Positions 7,599 through 15,179 of a stretch of DNA of 19,017 bases are shown one piece after another (positions within the stretch are counted from its first letter, which is position 1; each line of letters starts with the position of its first letter). The stretch covers positions 946 through 19,962 of the forward strand of contig DIZT01000141.1 of assembly GCA_002427975.1 (NCBI GenBank), written 5' to 3'. The position numbers were made by a program, and so were the translations under genes. The notes under the pieces are model-generated. The model did not search any database and was not told the DNA's origin. It saw only the letters and a program-made list of their open reading frames with translations. This DNA comes from Micrococcaceae bacterium UBA6021 (lineage in GTDB: Bacteria > Actinomycetota > Actinomycetes > Actinomycetales > Micrococcaceae).

Positions 7599-8147
7599 TC
7601 AGGCGTTTGGCGTGGTGAAGCCGCCGGTGGATCCGAAGCCGCCGGCTCCCCGCACCGATTCACTCAGTTCGTTGACGGGGACAAACTGCGCGTACTCCAC
7701 CCGCTGGATCACCATCTGTGCAATTCTATCGCCGCGCCGCAGCTCGATTGCGTCACGGGAATCAGTATTGAGCAGGGTCACGGAAATTTCCCCGCGATAG
7801 CCTGCGTCCACGGTGCCCGGGGCATTGACGATGGTCAGCCCGTGCTTCGTGGCCAGGCCGGAGCGGGGGTGGATCAGGGCAACAAAGCCATCCGGCAGCG
7901 CGATGGAAACCCCCGTTGGAACCAGCTTCCGCTCCCCCGGCGCCAGCACCACATCCTCCCGGGCCCGCAAGTCAGCTCCCGCATCGCCGGGGTGGGCATA
8001 GGACGGCGCCGCCAGCCCGGCGTCGAGCATTTTCAGCTGCACCTGCAGCGTCAGGGCACCGTACGCGACGGCGGCATCCGGCGCAGAGCCGGGCAGCCCA
8101 TTCCCGGGAACGGTTTCAACAGTGGCAAGTTCGTCAGTCACAGTCAC
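7599..8147 (-). CDS. dut: Deoxyuridine 5'-triphosphate nucleotidohydrolase (dUTPase)
   Basis: This enzyme hydrolyses dUTP to dUMP and pyrophosphate, keeping uracil out of DNA and feeding thymidylate synthesis. All five motifs of the homotrimeric family are present in order: AHPGDAGADL (motif 1), PRSGLA (2), the segment GTVDAGYRGEIS with the uracil-pocket tyrosine (3), RGDRIAQMVI (4) and the glycine-rich RGAGGFGSTG (5). At 182 residues it is longer than the usual roughly 150 because of an N-terminal extension of about 30 residues. The start is GTG at 8147, with a second in-frame GTG two codons later. Neither has a Shine-Dalgarno, but TAGACT lies just upstream (8150-8155, minus), so a leaderless start is possible. 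It is divergent from the DUF3093 gene and heads the run to DUF3710. Confidence 0.96.
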   Translation of the reverse strand: MTVTDELATVETVPGNGLPGSAPDAAVAYGALTLQVQLKMLDAGLAAPSYAHPGDAGADLRAREDVVLAPGERKLVPTGVSIALPDGFVALIHPRSGLATKHGLTIVNAPGTVDAGYRGEISVTLLNTDSRDAIELRRGDRIAQMVIQRVEYAQFVPVNELSESVRGAGGFGSTGGFTTPNA

Positions 8148-8255
8148 TCAGTCTAACGCCCAGCCGCAGTTCCGTCCTAGATTCGCCGCGACGCCCCAGC
8201 CACGACAGGATGAACCCAAGATGAAATAGCCAGCCAAAGGTGTAAAGCTGGTGGC

Positions 8256-8744
8256 ATGCCCGAATCCAGTTCCACTGTGCCTGTCCCTGACGCCCCCTCC
8301 GCCGGCACCCCGGCAGTTTTCCAGGAGAGGCTGTGGCCGAACCTCTGGATATGGATCATCGCGGCAGGGATCTCCGGTGCCGGGATCCTCGTTTTCGCCC
8401 CGATCAGCCTGGCGGCGGGCTACACGGCCGCAGGCGTACTCTTCACGGTCATCGCGGTCCTGTTGTTGCTCTCCACGCCAACCATCATGGTCACCCGTGA
8501 TGCCTTAACTGTAGGCCGCGCCACCATCGAGCGCCGGTTCGTCGGGGAGGTGGAAACGTTCCGCGGCAAGGACGCCACTGCCCAGCGGGGTACGCGGCTC
8601 AACGGCCTCGCCTACCTGTGCATCCGGGGCTGGATCGACCCCGTGGTCCGGATCGGGATCACCGACCCGTCAGACCGGACACCCTATTGGCTGGCATCGT
8701 CCAGGCGGCCCGAGGAACTCGCTGCCGCACTTTGGGAGAAATAG
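8256..8744 (+). CDS. DUF3093 family membrane protein
   Basis: A 162-residue protein with a proline/serine-rich N-terminus (1-22), two adjacent hydrophobic helices (about 28-50 and 52-73), and a soluble C-terminal part with TIMVTRDALTVGRATIERRFVGEVETFRG and ending YWLASSRRPEELAAAL. This arrangement, with its PH-like C-terminal half, is the DUF3093 family (Rv2698-like), which sits beside dut in many Actinobacteria. Function unknown. No Shine-Dalgarno precedes the ATG; TAAAGC (8243-8248) seven bases upstream could be a leaderless -10 element. Confidence 0.85.
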   Translation: MPESSSTVPVPDAPSAGTPAVFQERLWPNLWIWIIAAGISGAGILVFAPISLAAGYTAAGVLFTVIAVLLLLSTPTIMVTRDALTVGRATIERRFVGEVETFRGKDATAQRGTRLNGLAYLCIRGWIDPVVRIGITDPSDRTPYWLASSRRPEELAAALWEK

Positions 8745-8923
8745 GCCCCGCGTCAGCCCTCGTGACACCCTTAATAACTCCGGACACCTCCCGTTTGCGC
8801 GCCGCGCGGGCACAGCGTTGCGCAAGCGTCCCGAAAGTGCCGGAATATCGCGGCGCGCCATCGCTCCTAACCCAAAAAAGTGCCAGCGGGTGGCAGAGTT
8901 TCGATTGATAGTAATGCCAGGGT

Positions 8924-8928
8924 GGAGG
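8924..8928 (+). promoter_or_regulatory. Ribosome binding site that fixes the sepH start
   Basis: GGAGG lies six bases before the ATG at 8935. It rules against the longer frame from 8818, whose extra 39 residues are low-complexity and include this site. Confidence 0.75.
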
Positions 8929-8934
8929 ATTTGT

Positions 8935-10332
8935 ATGCAGGATCTACGGCTTGTAGGCGTACACGACGACGGGGAGCATCTCCTGTTGAGCGGCGCCGGC
9001 GGCGAGATGTTCCAGCTGCCGATCGATGAAGCACTGCGGGCGGCCAGCCGGTCTTCGGCGAAAGCCGTGTCCGCGGCCGCGCCCATTTCCATGTCCCCGC
9101 GGGACATCCAGTCGCGGATCCGCTGCGGTGCCACCGCAGCGGCGGTGGCGGAGCTTTCGGGGCTTCCCCTCGCAAAAGTCGAGCGCTATGAGGGCCCGGT
9201 CCTTGCCGAGCGGGAGTATGTGGCGCAACAGGCGCGGAAGGTGGAAGTGGCGTCGCCCTCCCCCGCCCATGACACGTACCGCTCCGTTTTCGGCGACAAC
9301 CCGGCTTCCCTGAACGACATGGTCAACCACCGGCTCTCAGCCCACGGGATTGAACCGTCCACCGTGGAATGGGACTCGTGGCGGCGCCAGGACGGCAACT
9401 GGACCGTGGCGGCCCGTTTTGAAACCACAAAAGACGGCACCTCCGGCATCGGCGAGGAGCCGCCTGCTCTGTGGACTTTCAGCCCGGCCCGCAAATCGCT
9501 GCAGAATACCAACCGCTGGGCCCAGCAGCTCAGCGAGCTGGAGCCGCTGGACGGTCCTGTACCGGCCCGCCGCCTCACCGCGGTCTCGGACCGGCCCTTT
9601 GATTTCGAAACCGATGCCGAAGCGGCGGCCGCCCGCCATTCGACGGGCCCGCAGGCCGTCCCGCAGTCAAGGGAATCCGACGGTCTCCTTGATATGCTCC
9701 GTTCCCGCCGTGGCCAGCGCCTCGGCGTGGACGAAGACGCGGACGATGCCTTGGCGCTGCTGCTGACTCACGGCGTGCCGGCGGCGCATCCGCGTCCTTC
9801 GGAGGTCGTCCCGGAACCGGAAACCCGGTCACCGGAATCCAGGGAACAGCAGTACCGGGAGCCGGACATCCGTGGGGCGGCTCCCGCCGATTCCACCTCG
9901 CCCGACGACGCCGCTCCTACCGCTACAGCAGATCCCCTCACCCGCAAGCGAGAGGGCCGGCCGTCGACGCTGTCCCGGCTGAGCCTCACCCCGCCGCACC
10001 GGGACTCTGACGATGATGACGTCCTGAAACTGCACGACGGCGTCAGCACTAACACGCGGGAAATCACCATTGTGGCGTCTCCGCTTCGCCCGGCAGTGCC
10101 GGGTGCTCCAGGCGAGTCCGGGCCGGGACGCACGGCGCCGAGCGTGGGCCTCGACGAACTGCTGGGCGGCGGAAGCCCGCGCCGGGCACCCTACGCGGCC
10201 GGCGCCGACGAGGCAGGATCCGGCCAGCACCACGACCCTAACGCGGACCAGCCTGAACGGCAGCCCGCCAAACCGAAACGGTCCACGGTTCCCAGCTGGG
10301 ATGAGATTGTCTTCGGGACCAAGCGGGACTGA
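8935..10332 (+). CDS. sepH: Septation protein SepH (DUF3071)
   Basis: The 465-residue protein begins MQDLRLVGVHDDGEHLLL, the characteristic SepH N-terminus. In Streptomyces and mycobacteria SepH binds FtsZ and stimulates its assembly at the division site. A helix-turn-helix-like segment lies at about 53-93 (SPRDIQSRIRCGATAAAVAELSG...LPLAKVERYEGPVLAERE). The conserved N-terminal region runs to about 180 and includes a WDSWRRQDGNWTV segment. The middle (about 200-445) is charged, proline-rich and probably disordered. The extreme C-terminus has the short conserved motif VPSWDEIVFGTKR. The start is fixed by GGAGG six bases upstream. The gene follows DUF3093 by 190 bases, enough for its own promoter, and converges on the phosphatase gene with only four bases between their stops and no visible terminator. 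Confidence 0.92.
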   Translation: MQDLRLVGVHDDGEHLLLSGAGGEMFQLPIDEALRAASRSSAKAVSAAAPISMSPRDIQSRIRCGATAAAVAELSGLPLAKVERYEGPVLAEREYVAQQARKVEVASPSPAHDTYRSVFGDNPASLNDMVNHRLSAHGIEPSTVEWDSWRRQDGNWTVAARFETTKDGTSGIGEEPPALWTFSPARKSLQNTNRWAQQLSELEPLDGPVPARRLTAVSDRPFDFETDAEAAAARHSTGPQAVPQSRESDGLLDMLRSRRGQRLGVDEDADDALALLLTHGVPAAHPRPSEVVPEPETRSPESREQQYREPDIRGAAPADSTSPDDAAPTATADPLTRKREGRPSTLSRLSLTPPHRDSDDDDVLKLHDGVSTNTREITIVASPLRPAVPGAPGESGPGRTAPSVGLDELLGGGSPRRAPYAAGADEAGSGQHHDPNADQPERQPAKPKRSTVPSWDEIVFGTKRD

Positions 10333-10336
10333 CGCC

Positions 10337-11593
10337 TCAGCGTCCCCGCGGCCTGCCTTCGGCCGGAAAGCACAGGAGCGGAACTTCGCGTTCGGCTTTG
10401 GTCAGTGAGCCGTGCTGGCCCACAACCTCCATCGCGGCGGGACGGACGCGTCGTGTGTCGTAGAGGGCCAGGGCGTCCCGCGCGGCAATCATGATGTCGC
10501 CGATCCGGGGAGCGACGGCGGGGCGCAGCGTCCCGAACAGTCCGGCGGCAAGGGCATCCTCCCGGGTGAAAGCCCAGATCCTGTCGCCGAACCGGGCACG
10601 CCAAGCGCCCAGCAGGCGCTCCCGGACCAGGGCATCCTCCGGGTCCTCAAGGTAGAGATGGACCATCCGCGGCTCGCCCGCCGTATGCCGCACACCATCA
10701 ATAAGCGACGGGTCCGCGGCGAAGTCAATCCGCTGCTGTTCCGGGACATCGAGCATCCCATGGTCCGCGGTGAGGAGTATGGTTGTGCCGGCCGGAAGCG
10801 ACGCGTTGAGCCGTTTGACCGTTGCGTCGAGCTCTTCGAGCTGGTGTTCCCACTGTTCAGACTGGCAACCGTACCGGTGGCCGGCCTTATCCAGTTCGTT
10901 GACGTAGAAGTACATCAGGGACGGCCCGCCGGCGTCCATGGCGTCGGCGGCGGCTGCGGTGCGGGCGTGGGCTGTCACGGCTGAGACGAAATTCCCGCCG
11001 CGGAGGGCCGCCTGTGTCATGGGCGAGTTGCCGAACTGCGGCAGGCTGACGGTGGTCACAGCAACCGACTCGGCAGCCCGTTCGAAGACAGTGGGGAACG
11101 GCTGCCATGCAGCGGGCTCCACCTTGGCATCCCAGTTGCCGAGCATGTTCACCACTTTGTCCTGCTCCGGGTCCAGGACGTCATAGCCCACCATTCCGTG
11201 CTGGCCGGGCGGGAGGCCTGTGCCGAAGCTGGCCAGGGCCGCCGCAGTGGTTGAGGGGAACGTGGAGTCCAGCCATACAGGGACTTCCCCCTGGCCGGCC
11301 TGCATCACGGACCGCAGGAAGGGGGTGTGGGCGGACTTTTGCTTCAGCAGGTTCCGGCCCAGTCCGTCGGCAAGGACCACGCAGACGCGTGACGCACGCG
11401 GAAGTCCGAGGGTGTTCGTGAAACCGGCCACCCCCAGGCTGGCCGCAGCGCTGGTGAGGACGTCAGCGATGGACCGCCTGCCAAAACCAGGCGCCGGCGG
11501 CATGCTCAGCGGCTGGGCGGACCCTTCGGAACCGGCTGCGGAAGACACTGCAGAAGAGGCTGTGGAGACGGTTGCTTTCCCTTGGTCCGGCAT
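10337..11593 (-). CDS. Alkaline phosphatase superfamily / nucleotide pyrophosphatase-phosphodiesterase-like hydrolase
   Basis: A 418-residue two-metal hydrolase of the type I phosphodiesterase/nucleotide pyrophosphatase group. Expected metal and nucleophile residues are visible: Asp76 in VVLADGLG, the likely catalytic Thr111 in STFPSTTAA, Asp235 and His239 in NELDKAGH, Asp277-His278 in TADHGM, and His394 in VGQHGS. It should cleave a phosphate ester or phosphodiester; the substrate is not readable. No signal peptide or membrane segment is evident: residues 1-30 are Ala/Ser-rich and polar, so the enzyme is probably cytosolic. The ATG lies one base after the TGA of the DUF5998 gene (TGAGATG) with no clear ribosome site, implying translational coupling. 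Met31 is an alternative start. Confidence 0.88.
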   Translation of the reverse strand: MPDQGKATVSTASSAVSSAAGSEGSAQPLSMPPAPGFGRRSIADVLTSAAASLGVAGFTNTLGLPRASRVCVVLADGLGRNLLKQKSAHTPFLRSVMQAGQGEVPVWLDSTFPSTTAAALASFGTGLPPGQHGMVGYDVLDPEQDKVVNMLGNWDAKVEPAAWQPFPTVFERAAESVAVTTVSLPQFGNSPMTQAALRGGNFVSAVTAHARTAAAADAMDAGGPSLMYFYVNELDKAGHRYGCQSEQWEHQLEELDATVKRLNASLPAGTTILLTADHGMLDVPEQQRIDFAADPSLIDGVRHTAGEPRMVHLYLEDPEDALVRERLLGAWRARFGDRIWAFTREDALAAGLFGTLRPAVAPRIGDIMIAARDALALYDTRRVRPAAMEVVGQHGSLTKAEREVPLLCFPAEGRPRGR

Positions 11594-11594
11594 C

Positions 11595-12341
11595 TCAGCG
11601 CTGCTGGTGCCCGCGGCTGAGCCTGTTTCCGAACACGCTCGTCCGGGGCCGGGGCTGGAGCGTCTGGCCCGTGTGCGGGACAGGAGCGGTGGAGCCGGTG
11701 TTCACGGCCCGCAGCGCACGGGCGAAGAGTTTGGCATCCTGGACGGCCTGGGAGCCGTCGGCCTCGGCACTGATTCGCAGGACGATGTCTTCCTGGGCAA
11801 TGGTGCCACTGTAGCCGTGGTCTGCCTCGCACTGCGGGTCCCCGCAGCTCGCCGGGCCCATGTCCAGCCGCTGGCCGCCGGACCAGGCAATGGCAAGAGT
11901 GACTTCCCGGACCGGATCCGAGGGTTTGTAGTTCTGCGGCTGGGAGTACATGTAGCTCAGGACCACAGAGCGGATCTGCGCGACGGGAACAGATTCGGTG
12001 GAGATCTGGGCGACGATCTGCTCGCCGGCGTCGTCAAGCTGCTGGTCGTCGACGTGGGTGATGACCAGCATGTCGGAGGTCAGGACCAGCACCGTGATGT
12101 GGCGGCGGACTTCGGCCCGGTCAAAGTGGGTTTCCAGGTGCACCAGGTGGGCCACGCATTCGCGGCCGTCCAGGGCATCGTCAACGACGTCGGCCACCAG
12201 TCGCGGGTAGAAGCCGGCCTTCTGGAGGGCGCCGTCCAGGCTCTGGGCCTGGGGCGTGTGGCTGTGTGAGCTGTGGACGTGGGTTGCCTGGTTGTCACTG
12301 CCGGGCGTGGAAGGCGTCGACTTGGAAGGCTGTGAGCTCAT
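11595..12341 (-). CDS. DUF5998 family protein
   Basis: A 248-residue protein of unknown function that I recognise as the actinobacterial family sitting beside the phosphatase and Pat-like genes. The N-terminus (1-32) is polar and histidine-rich (HVHSSHSH). The folded part (about 35-215) has LDGALQKAGFYPRLVADVVDDAL, a hydrophobic strand ITVLVLTSDMLVITHVDD, and a short cluster CGDPQCEADH with Cys166, Cys171 and His175, which could bind a metal. The C-terminal 30 residues are basic and probably disordered. GGGGGA directly precedes the ATG, with GAAAAT six bases further up, so either a weak ribosome site or a leaderless start is possible. It lies 42 bases after the Pat-like gene and one base before the phosphatase gene. 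Confidence 0.8.
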   Translation of the reverse strand: MSSQPSKSTPSTPGSDNQATHVHSSHSHTPQAQSLDGALQKAGFYPRLVADVVDDALDGRECVAHLVHLETHFDRAEVRRHITVLVLTSDMLVITHVDDQQLDDAGEQIVAQISTESVPVAQIRSVVLSYMYSQPQNYKPSDPVREVTLAIAWSGGQRLDMGPASCGDPQCEADHGYSGTIAQEDIVLRISAEADGSQAVQDAKLFARALRAVNTGSTAPVPHTGQTLQPRPRTSVFGNRLSRGHQQR

Positions 12342-12369
12342 TCCCCCATTTTCACAGATCGGCCGGGGA

Positions 12370-12396
12370 CATGCTAACTGCGGTCAGCCCAGCATG
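12370..12396. repeat. Small inverted repeat spanning the Pat-like gene's stop codon
   Basis: CATGCT (12370-12375) and AGCATG (12391-12396) are perfect inverted repeats, with a second short CTG/CAG pairing inside the loop. The structure spans the stop codon of the Pat-like gene just before the DUF5998 start. There is no U-tract. It may be an RNA hairpin affecting expression of the downstream gene, or chance. Confidence 0.25.
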
Positions 12397-15068
12397 GCAC
12401 GGCGGGCACTGTCCGTGCGCTGGGCCGCGTTGCCGATCCGGATGTCCGCGGCCAGGATGGACACGCCCTGGGGTCCGCAGAGGACAGGGTTGAATTCCAC
12501 CAGGGCTATTTCCGGATGGTTGTCCTTCATCCAGGCCAACCGCCCCGCGAGTTCCTCCAAGGCACCGATGTCCACGGCGGGAAGGCCCTGGTAGCCGAAG
12601 AGTTTGCGGGCAGCACGCGGAGCGCGGATGAAGTCCTTCACGTCGGCGGCGGACAGCGGAGGCACGCGGTGCGCCCAGTCATCCAACAGGTTGACGGCGT
12701 CCCCGGCCAGCCCGAAGGAAACCACCGGCCCCAGCAGCGGGTCCTCGATGGCACGGAACGTACACGCCTGCCCCACGGGGGCCATGGACTGCACCTCCAG
12801 GGACGGCGAACCGTAGGGTGCCAACGAGCGCCGCATCTGGACGATATTGCGGCGGAGCGAATCCGCGTCCTCGATGTCCAGGCGCACTCCGCCCAGGTCG
12901 AGGCGGTGGCGCCGGGCCGGGTCGGTGGTTTTGAGGGCGACGGGCCAGCCCAGCCTGCCGGCGGCAGCAACGGCCTCATCTTCTGACTCGAAGCCGGCGG
13001 ACGGCAGCACCGGAATCCCGTAGTGCGCCAGCAACTCTGCCGCGGACACCGGATCCAGCGACTTGAGTTGCTCCCCGTGGACATCGGAGAGAAGGCGATC
13101 CAGCAGGATCCGCGCGCTTTCCGGGTCGCAGCCCTCGGGCTGGACAAAGTGGCCGGGGTCCCGTGCCACCCACTCTGCGTAGCGCACCACGGCGGCGAGC
13201 GCTGCCACAGCCGCGCCGGCATTGGAGAAACACGGCACAGTCTGTCCCCCGGCCCCGACCATGCCCTCCACGTAGATCGAGGGGTCAAGAATTCCGGTGA
13301 ACGCGGCTATTACGGGTTTTCCGGCGGCGGCCGAGCATTCGGCCAGGACCTCGGCGATATGGTCCACCGTCAGGCCCCGCACCGGCAGCAGCGCAGCCAC
13401 CACGGCGTGGACGGCGTCGGACGCGAGGGTCTCCTGGAGGCTCCGGCGGAGAGCAGGCAGCGCCAGTGACATCCCGGCGTCGAGATCCACGTCGGTGACG
13501 ATGCCGTCCACGGTCAGGCCCTGCGCCTCGGCGCTGTCCGCCACTACTTTGCCCAGCGCCAGGGAGTTGCTGAAAATGGCCAGCACCGGCCCCGCCGGGA
13601 GCGGCTGGCCGGACACTATCTGGGCGACGTCCATCAGCTGTTCGTTGGTCTCGACCCGGATGACGCCGGACTGGCGCATCATGGCGTCTAGCGCACCGGC
13701 GGGCGCCTGGGTGGTCCGGACGGCGTGGCCAGGCGGCAGCCGCAGGCCCATGGTTTCGGACTTGGCCACCACCACGGGCTTGGTGCGGGCAAGCCGCCGG
13801 GCGATCCGGGAAAATTTGCGGGGGTTACCGATCGACTCCAGGTAGAGGCCCACCGCGGTGGTGTCGGCGTCGTCCTCCCAGAACTGCATCATGTCGTTAC
13901 CTGAGACGTCCGCCCGGTTGCCCGCAGACAGGAAGGTGGACAGCCCCAGCCGGCGGCGGTGTGACGCCGCGTAGAGCGATACACCAATGGCCGCCGATTG
14001 GCTGAAGAGGCCCAGGCCCCCGCGCCGTGGCAGTGTGGGCGCCATGGAGGCGTTCAGCCTCACGTCGGGATGGGTATTCACGATTCCCAGGGAGGCCGGC
14101 CCGATCACCCTCATGCCGTTGGCCCTGGCCTTGCGGACCAGGTTCCGCTGGCGCGCGAGGCCGCGTTCGCCGTCGTCCGCGAACCCGGCGGAGGCAATCA
14201 CCAGCCCCTTCACCCCTGCCGCGGCGCACTGGTCAACCACAGAGGCCACTTCCTCGTAGGGGACTGCGATCACGGCCAGCCCCGCAGGCTCCGGAACCTC
14301 GGAAATCCTGGCGAAAGACGTCATGCCGGCGAGCTCCAGCGCCTCCGGGTTGACGGCGTAGACCTGCCCGGTGAAGCCGGCTTCGATGATGTGTTCGAGC
14401 AGCTGGTACCCCACGGTCCCCCATTTGCGGCTCGCCCCGATGACGGCAACGGACGACGGCGCCAACAGGTCCCGGACACTTCTCGCCTCGGCGCGGTGCT
14501 CGCGTGATTCCATCACCGCCCGGGACTTTTCGGTGGGGTCGATGTCGAACTCCAGGCTGACCACGCCGTCGTCGAAGTGGCGTTTGACGTCGTAGCCGGC
14601 GTCGGCGAACACCATCAGCATTTTGCGGTTTTCCGGCAGTACTTCGGCGCTGAAGCGGCGGATCCCGTTTTCGTGGGCGGCTGCGGCAAGGTGTTCGAGC
14701 AGGATCGAGCCGATGCCCCTGCCCTGGTGGGCGTCGGCGATGTTGAACGCGACTTCGGCCTCGAGGGGATCATCCAGCCTGTCGTAGCGGCCGATCCCCA
14801 GGATTTCGCCGCCGAAGGTGATCACCAGGGCAACCCGGTCCTTGTAGTCCACTTCGGTGAAGCGTTTGACCTCCTTGGCGGACAGCCGGGCCTTGAACGC
14901 GAAGAAGCGCATGTAGATTGAGTTCTGCGACTGCCCGGCGTGGAAGGCCTGGACGGCGTCCGCATCGCTCGGGTGGATAGGCCTCAGATGGGCGGTTCCG
15001 CCGTCGCGGAGCACGACATCGGCTTCCCAATGTTCCGGATATTCACCGTCCCCGGGCTGATCCACCAT
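12384..15068 (-). CDS. pat: Bifunctional GNAT acetyltransferase / ADP-forming acyl-CoA synthetase-like protein (Pat family, GNAT domain N-terminal)
   Basis: An 894-residue fusion. Residues about 20-175 form a GNAT acetyltransferase with the acetyl-CoA loop QGRGIG (115-120). Residues about 197-320 are a Rossmann CoA-binding domain ([14 protein letters not shown]). About 345-640 are succinyl-CoA-ligase-like domains ([32 protein letters not shown]). About 660-890 are an ATP-grasp domain ([18 protein letters not shown]). Proteins of this type lysine-acylate and inactivate acyl-CoA synthetases and other enzymes. The GNAT-first order is that of Streptomyces lividans PatA; E. coli PatZ has the reverse. 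The SHTG motif carrying the phosphorylated histidine of true ADP-forming synthetases is not seen; only PPGHAV (His448) lies nearby, so the synthetase half is probably a sensor. The ATG is preceded by TAGGCT and six bases, without a Shine-Dalgarno. It heads the DUF5998/phosphatase operon and is divergent from parC. Confidence 0.92.
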   Translation of the reverse strand: MVDQPGDGEYPEHWEADVVLRDGGTAHLRPIHPSDADAVQAFHAGQSQNSIYMRFFAFKARLSAKEVKRFTEVDYKDRVALVITFGGEILGIGRYDRLDDPLEAEVAFNIADAHQGRGIGSILLEHLAAAAHENGIRRFSAEVLPENRKMLMVFADAGYDVKRHFDDGVVSLEFDIDPTEKSRAVMESREHRAEARSVRDLLAPSSVAVIGASRKWGTVGYQLLEHIIEAGFTGQVYAVNPEALELAGMTSFARISEVPEPAGLAVIAVPYEEVASVVDQCAAAGVKGLVIASAGFADDGERGLARQRNLVRKARANGMRVIGPASLGIVNTHPDVRLNASMAPTLPRRGGLGLFSQSAAIGVSLYAASHRRRLGLSTFLSAGNRADVSGNDMMQFWEDDADTTAVGLYLESIGNPRKFSRIARRLARTKPVVVAKSETMGLRLPPGHAVRTTQAPAGALDAMMRQSGVIRVETNEQLMDVAQIVSGQPLPAGPVLAIFSNSLALGKVVADSAEAQGLTVDGIVTDVDLDAGMSLALPALRRSLQETLASDAVHAVVAALLPVRGLTVDHIAEVLAECSAAAGKPVIAAFTGILDPSIYVEGMVGAGGQTVPCFSNAGAAVAALAAVVRYAEWVARDPGHFVQPEGCDPESARILLDRLLSDVHGEQLKSLDPVSAAELLAHYGIPVLPSAGFESEDEAVAAAGRLGWPVALKTTDPARRHRLDLGGVRLDIEDADSLRRNIVQMRRSLAPYGSPSLEVQSMAPVGQACTFRAIEDPLLGPVVSFGLAGDAVNLLDDWAHRVPPLSAADVKDFIRAPRAARKLFGYQGLPAVDIGALEELAGRLAWMKDNHPEIALVEFNPVLCGPQGVSILAADIRIGNAAQRTDSARRAMLG

Positions 15069-15080
15069 AGGCTTAGCCTA
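15068..15080. promoter_or_regulatory. 13-bp perfect palindrome in the divergent pat/parC promoter region, overlapping the pat start
   Basis: TAGGCT-T-AGCCTA is a perfect inverted repeat, and extended on the minus strand it reads GTTAGGCTAAGCCTA. The minus-strand hexamer TAGGCT (15075-15080) lies exactly six bases before the pat ATG, fitting a leaderless -10 element; its mirror TAGGCT (15068-15073) faces parC. It also contains the core TTAGCCTAA of DtxR/IdeR boxes, with 14 of 19 consensus positions matching by eye. A symmetric bidirectional -10 and a regulator site are both plausible. Confidence 0.45.
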
Positions 15081-15179
15081 ACCACAAACTTCCGACGCAG
15101 GTCCTGTGCCCGGATATCCGCCGCAAGACCTGCGCCTAGACCAGCGCAACACAGTAACCCAGAAGGATCCACCAGCCCT

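Noticed and set aside
8818..8934. A longer N-terminus for SepH
   Set aside because: The extension is low-complexity and contains the GGAGG ribosome site; the conserved protein begins at MQDLRLVG.
11220..12269. A 349-residue plus-strand frame opposite the phosphatase and DUF5998 genes
   Set aside because: It spans two real genes on the other strand, shows shadow composition, and contains no family motif.
14940..15179. A longer N-terminus for ParC
   Set aside because: It would begin inside the divergent pat gene and cross the promoter region; the conserved protein begins at MARRQ.
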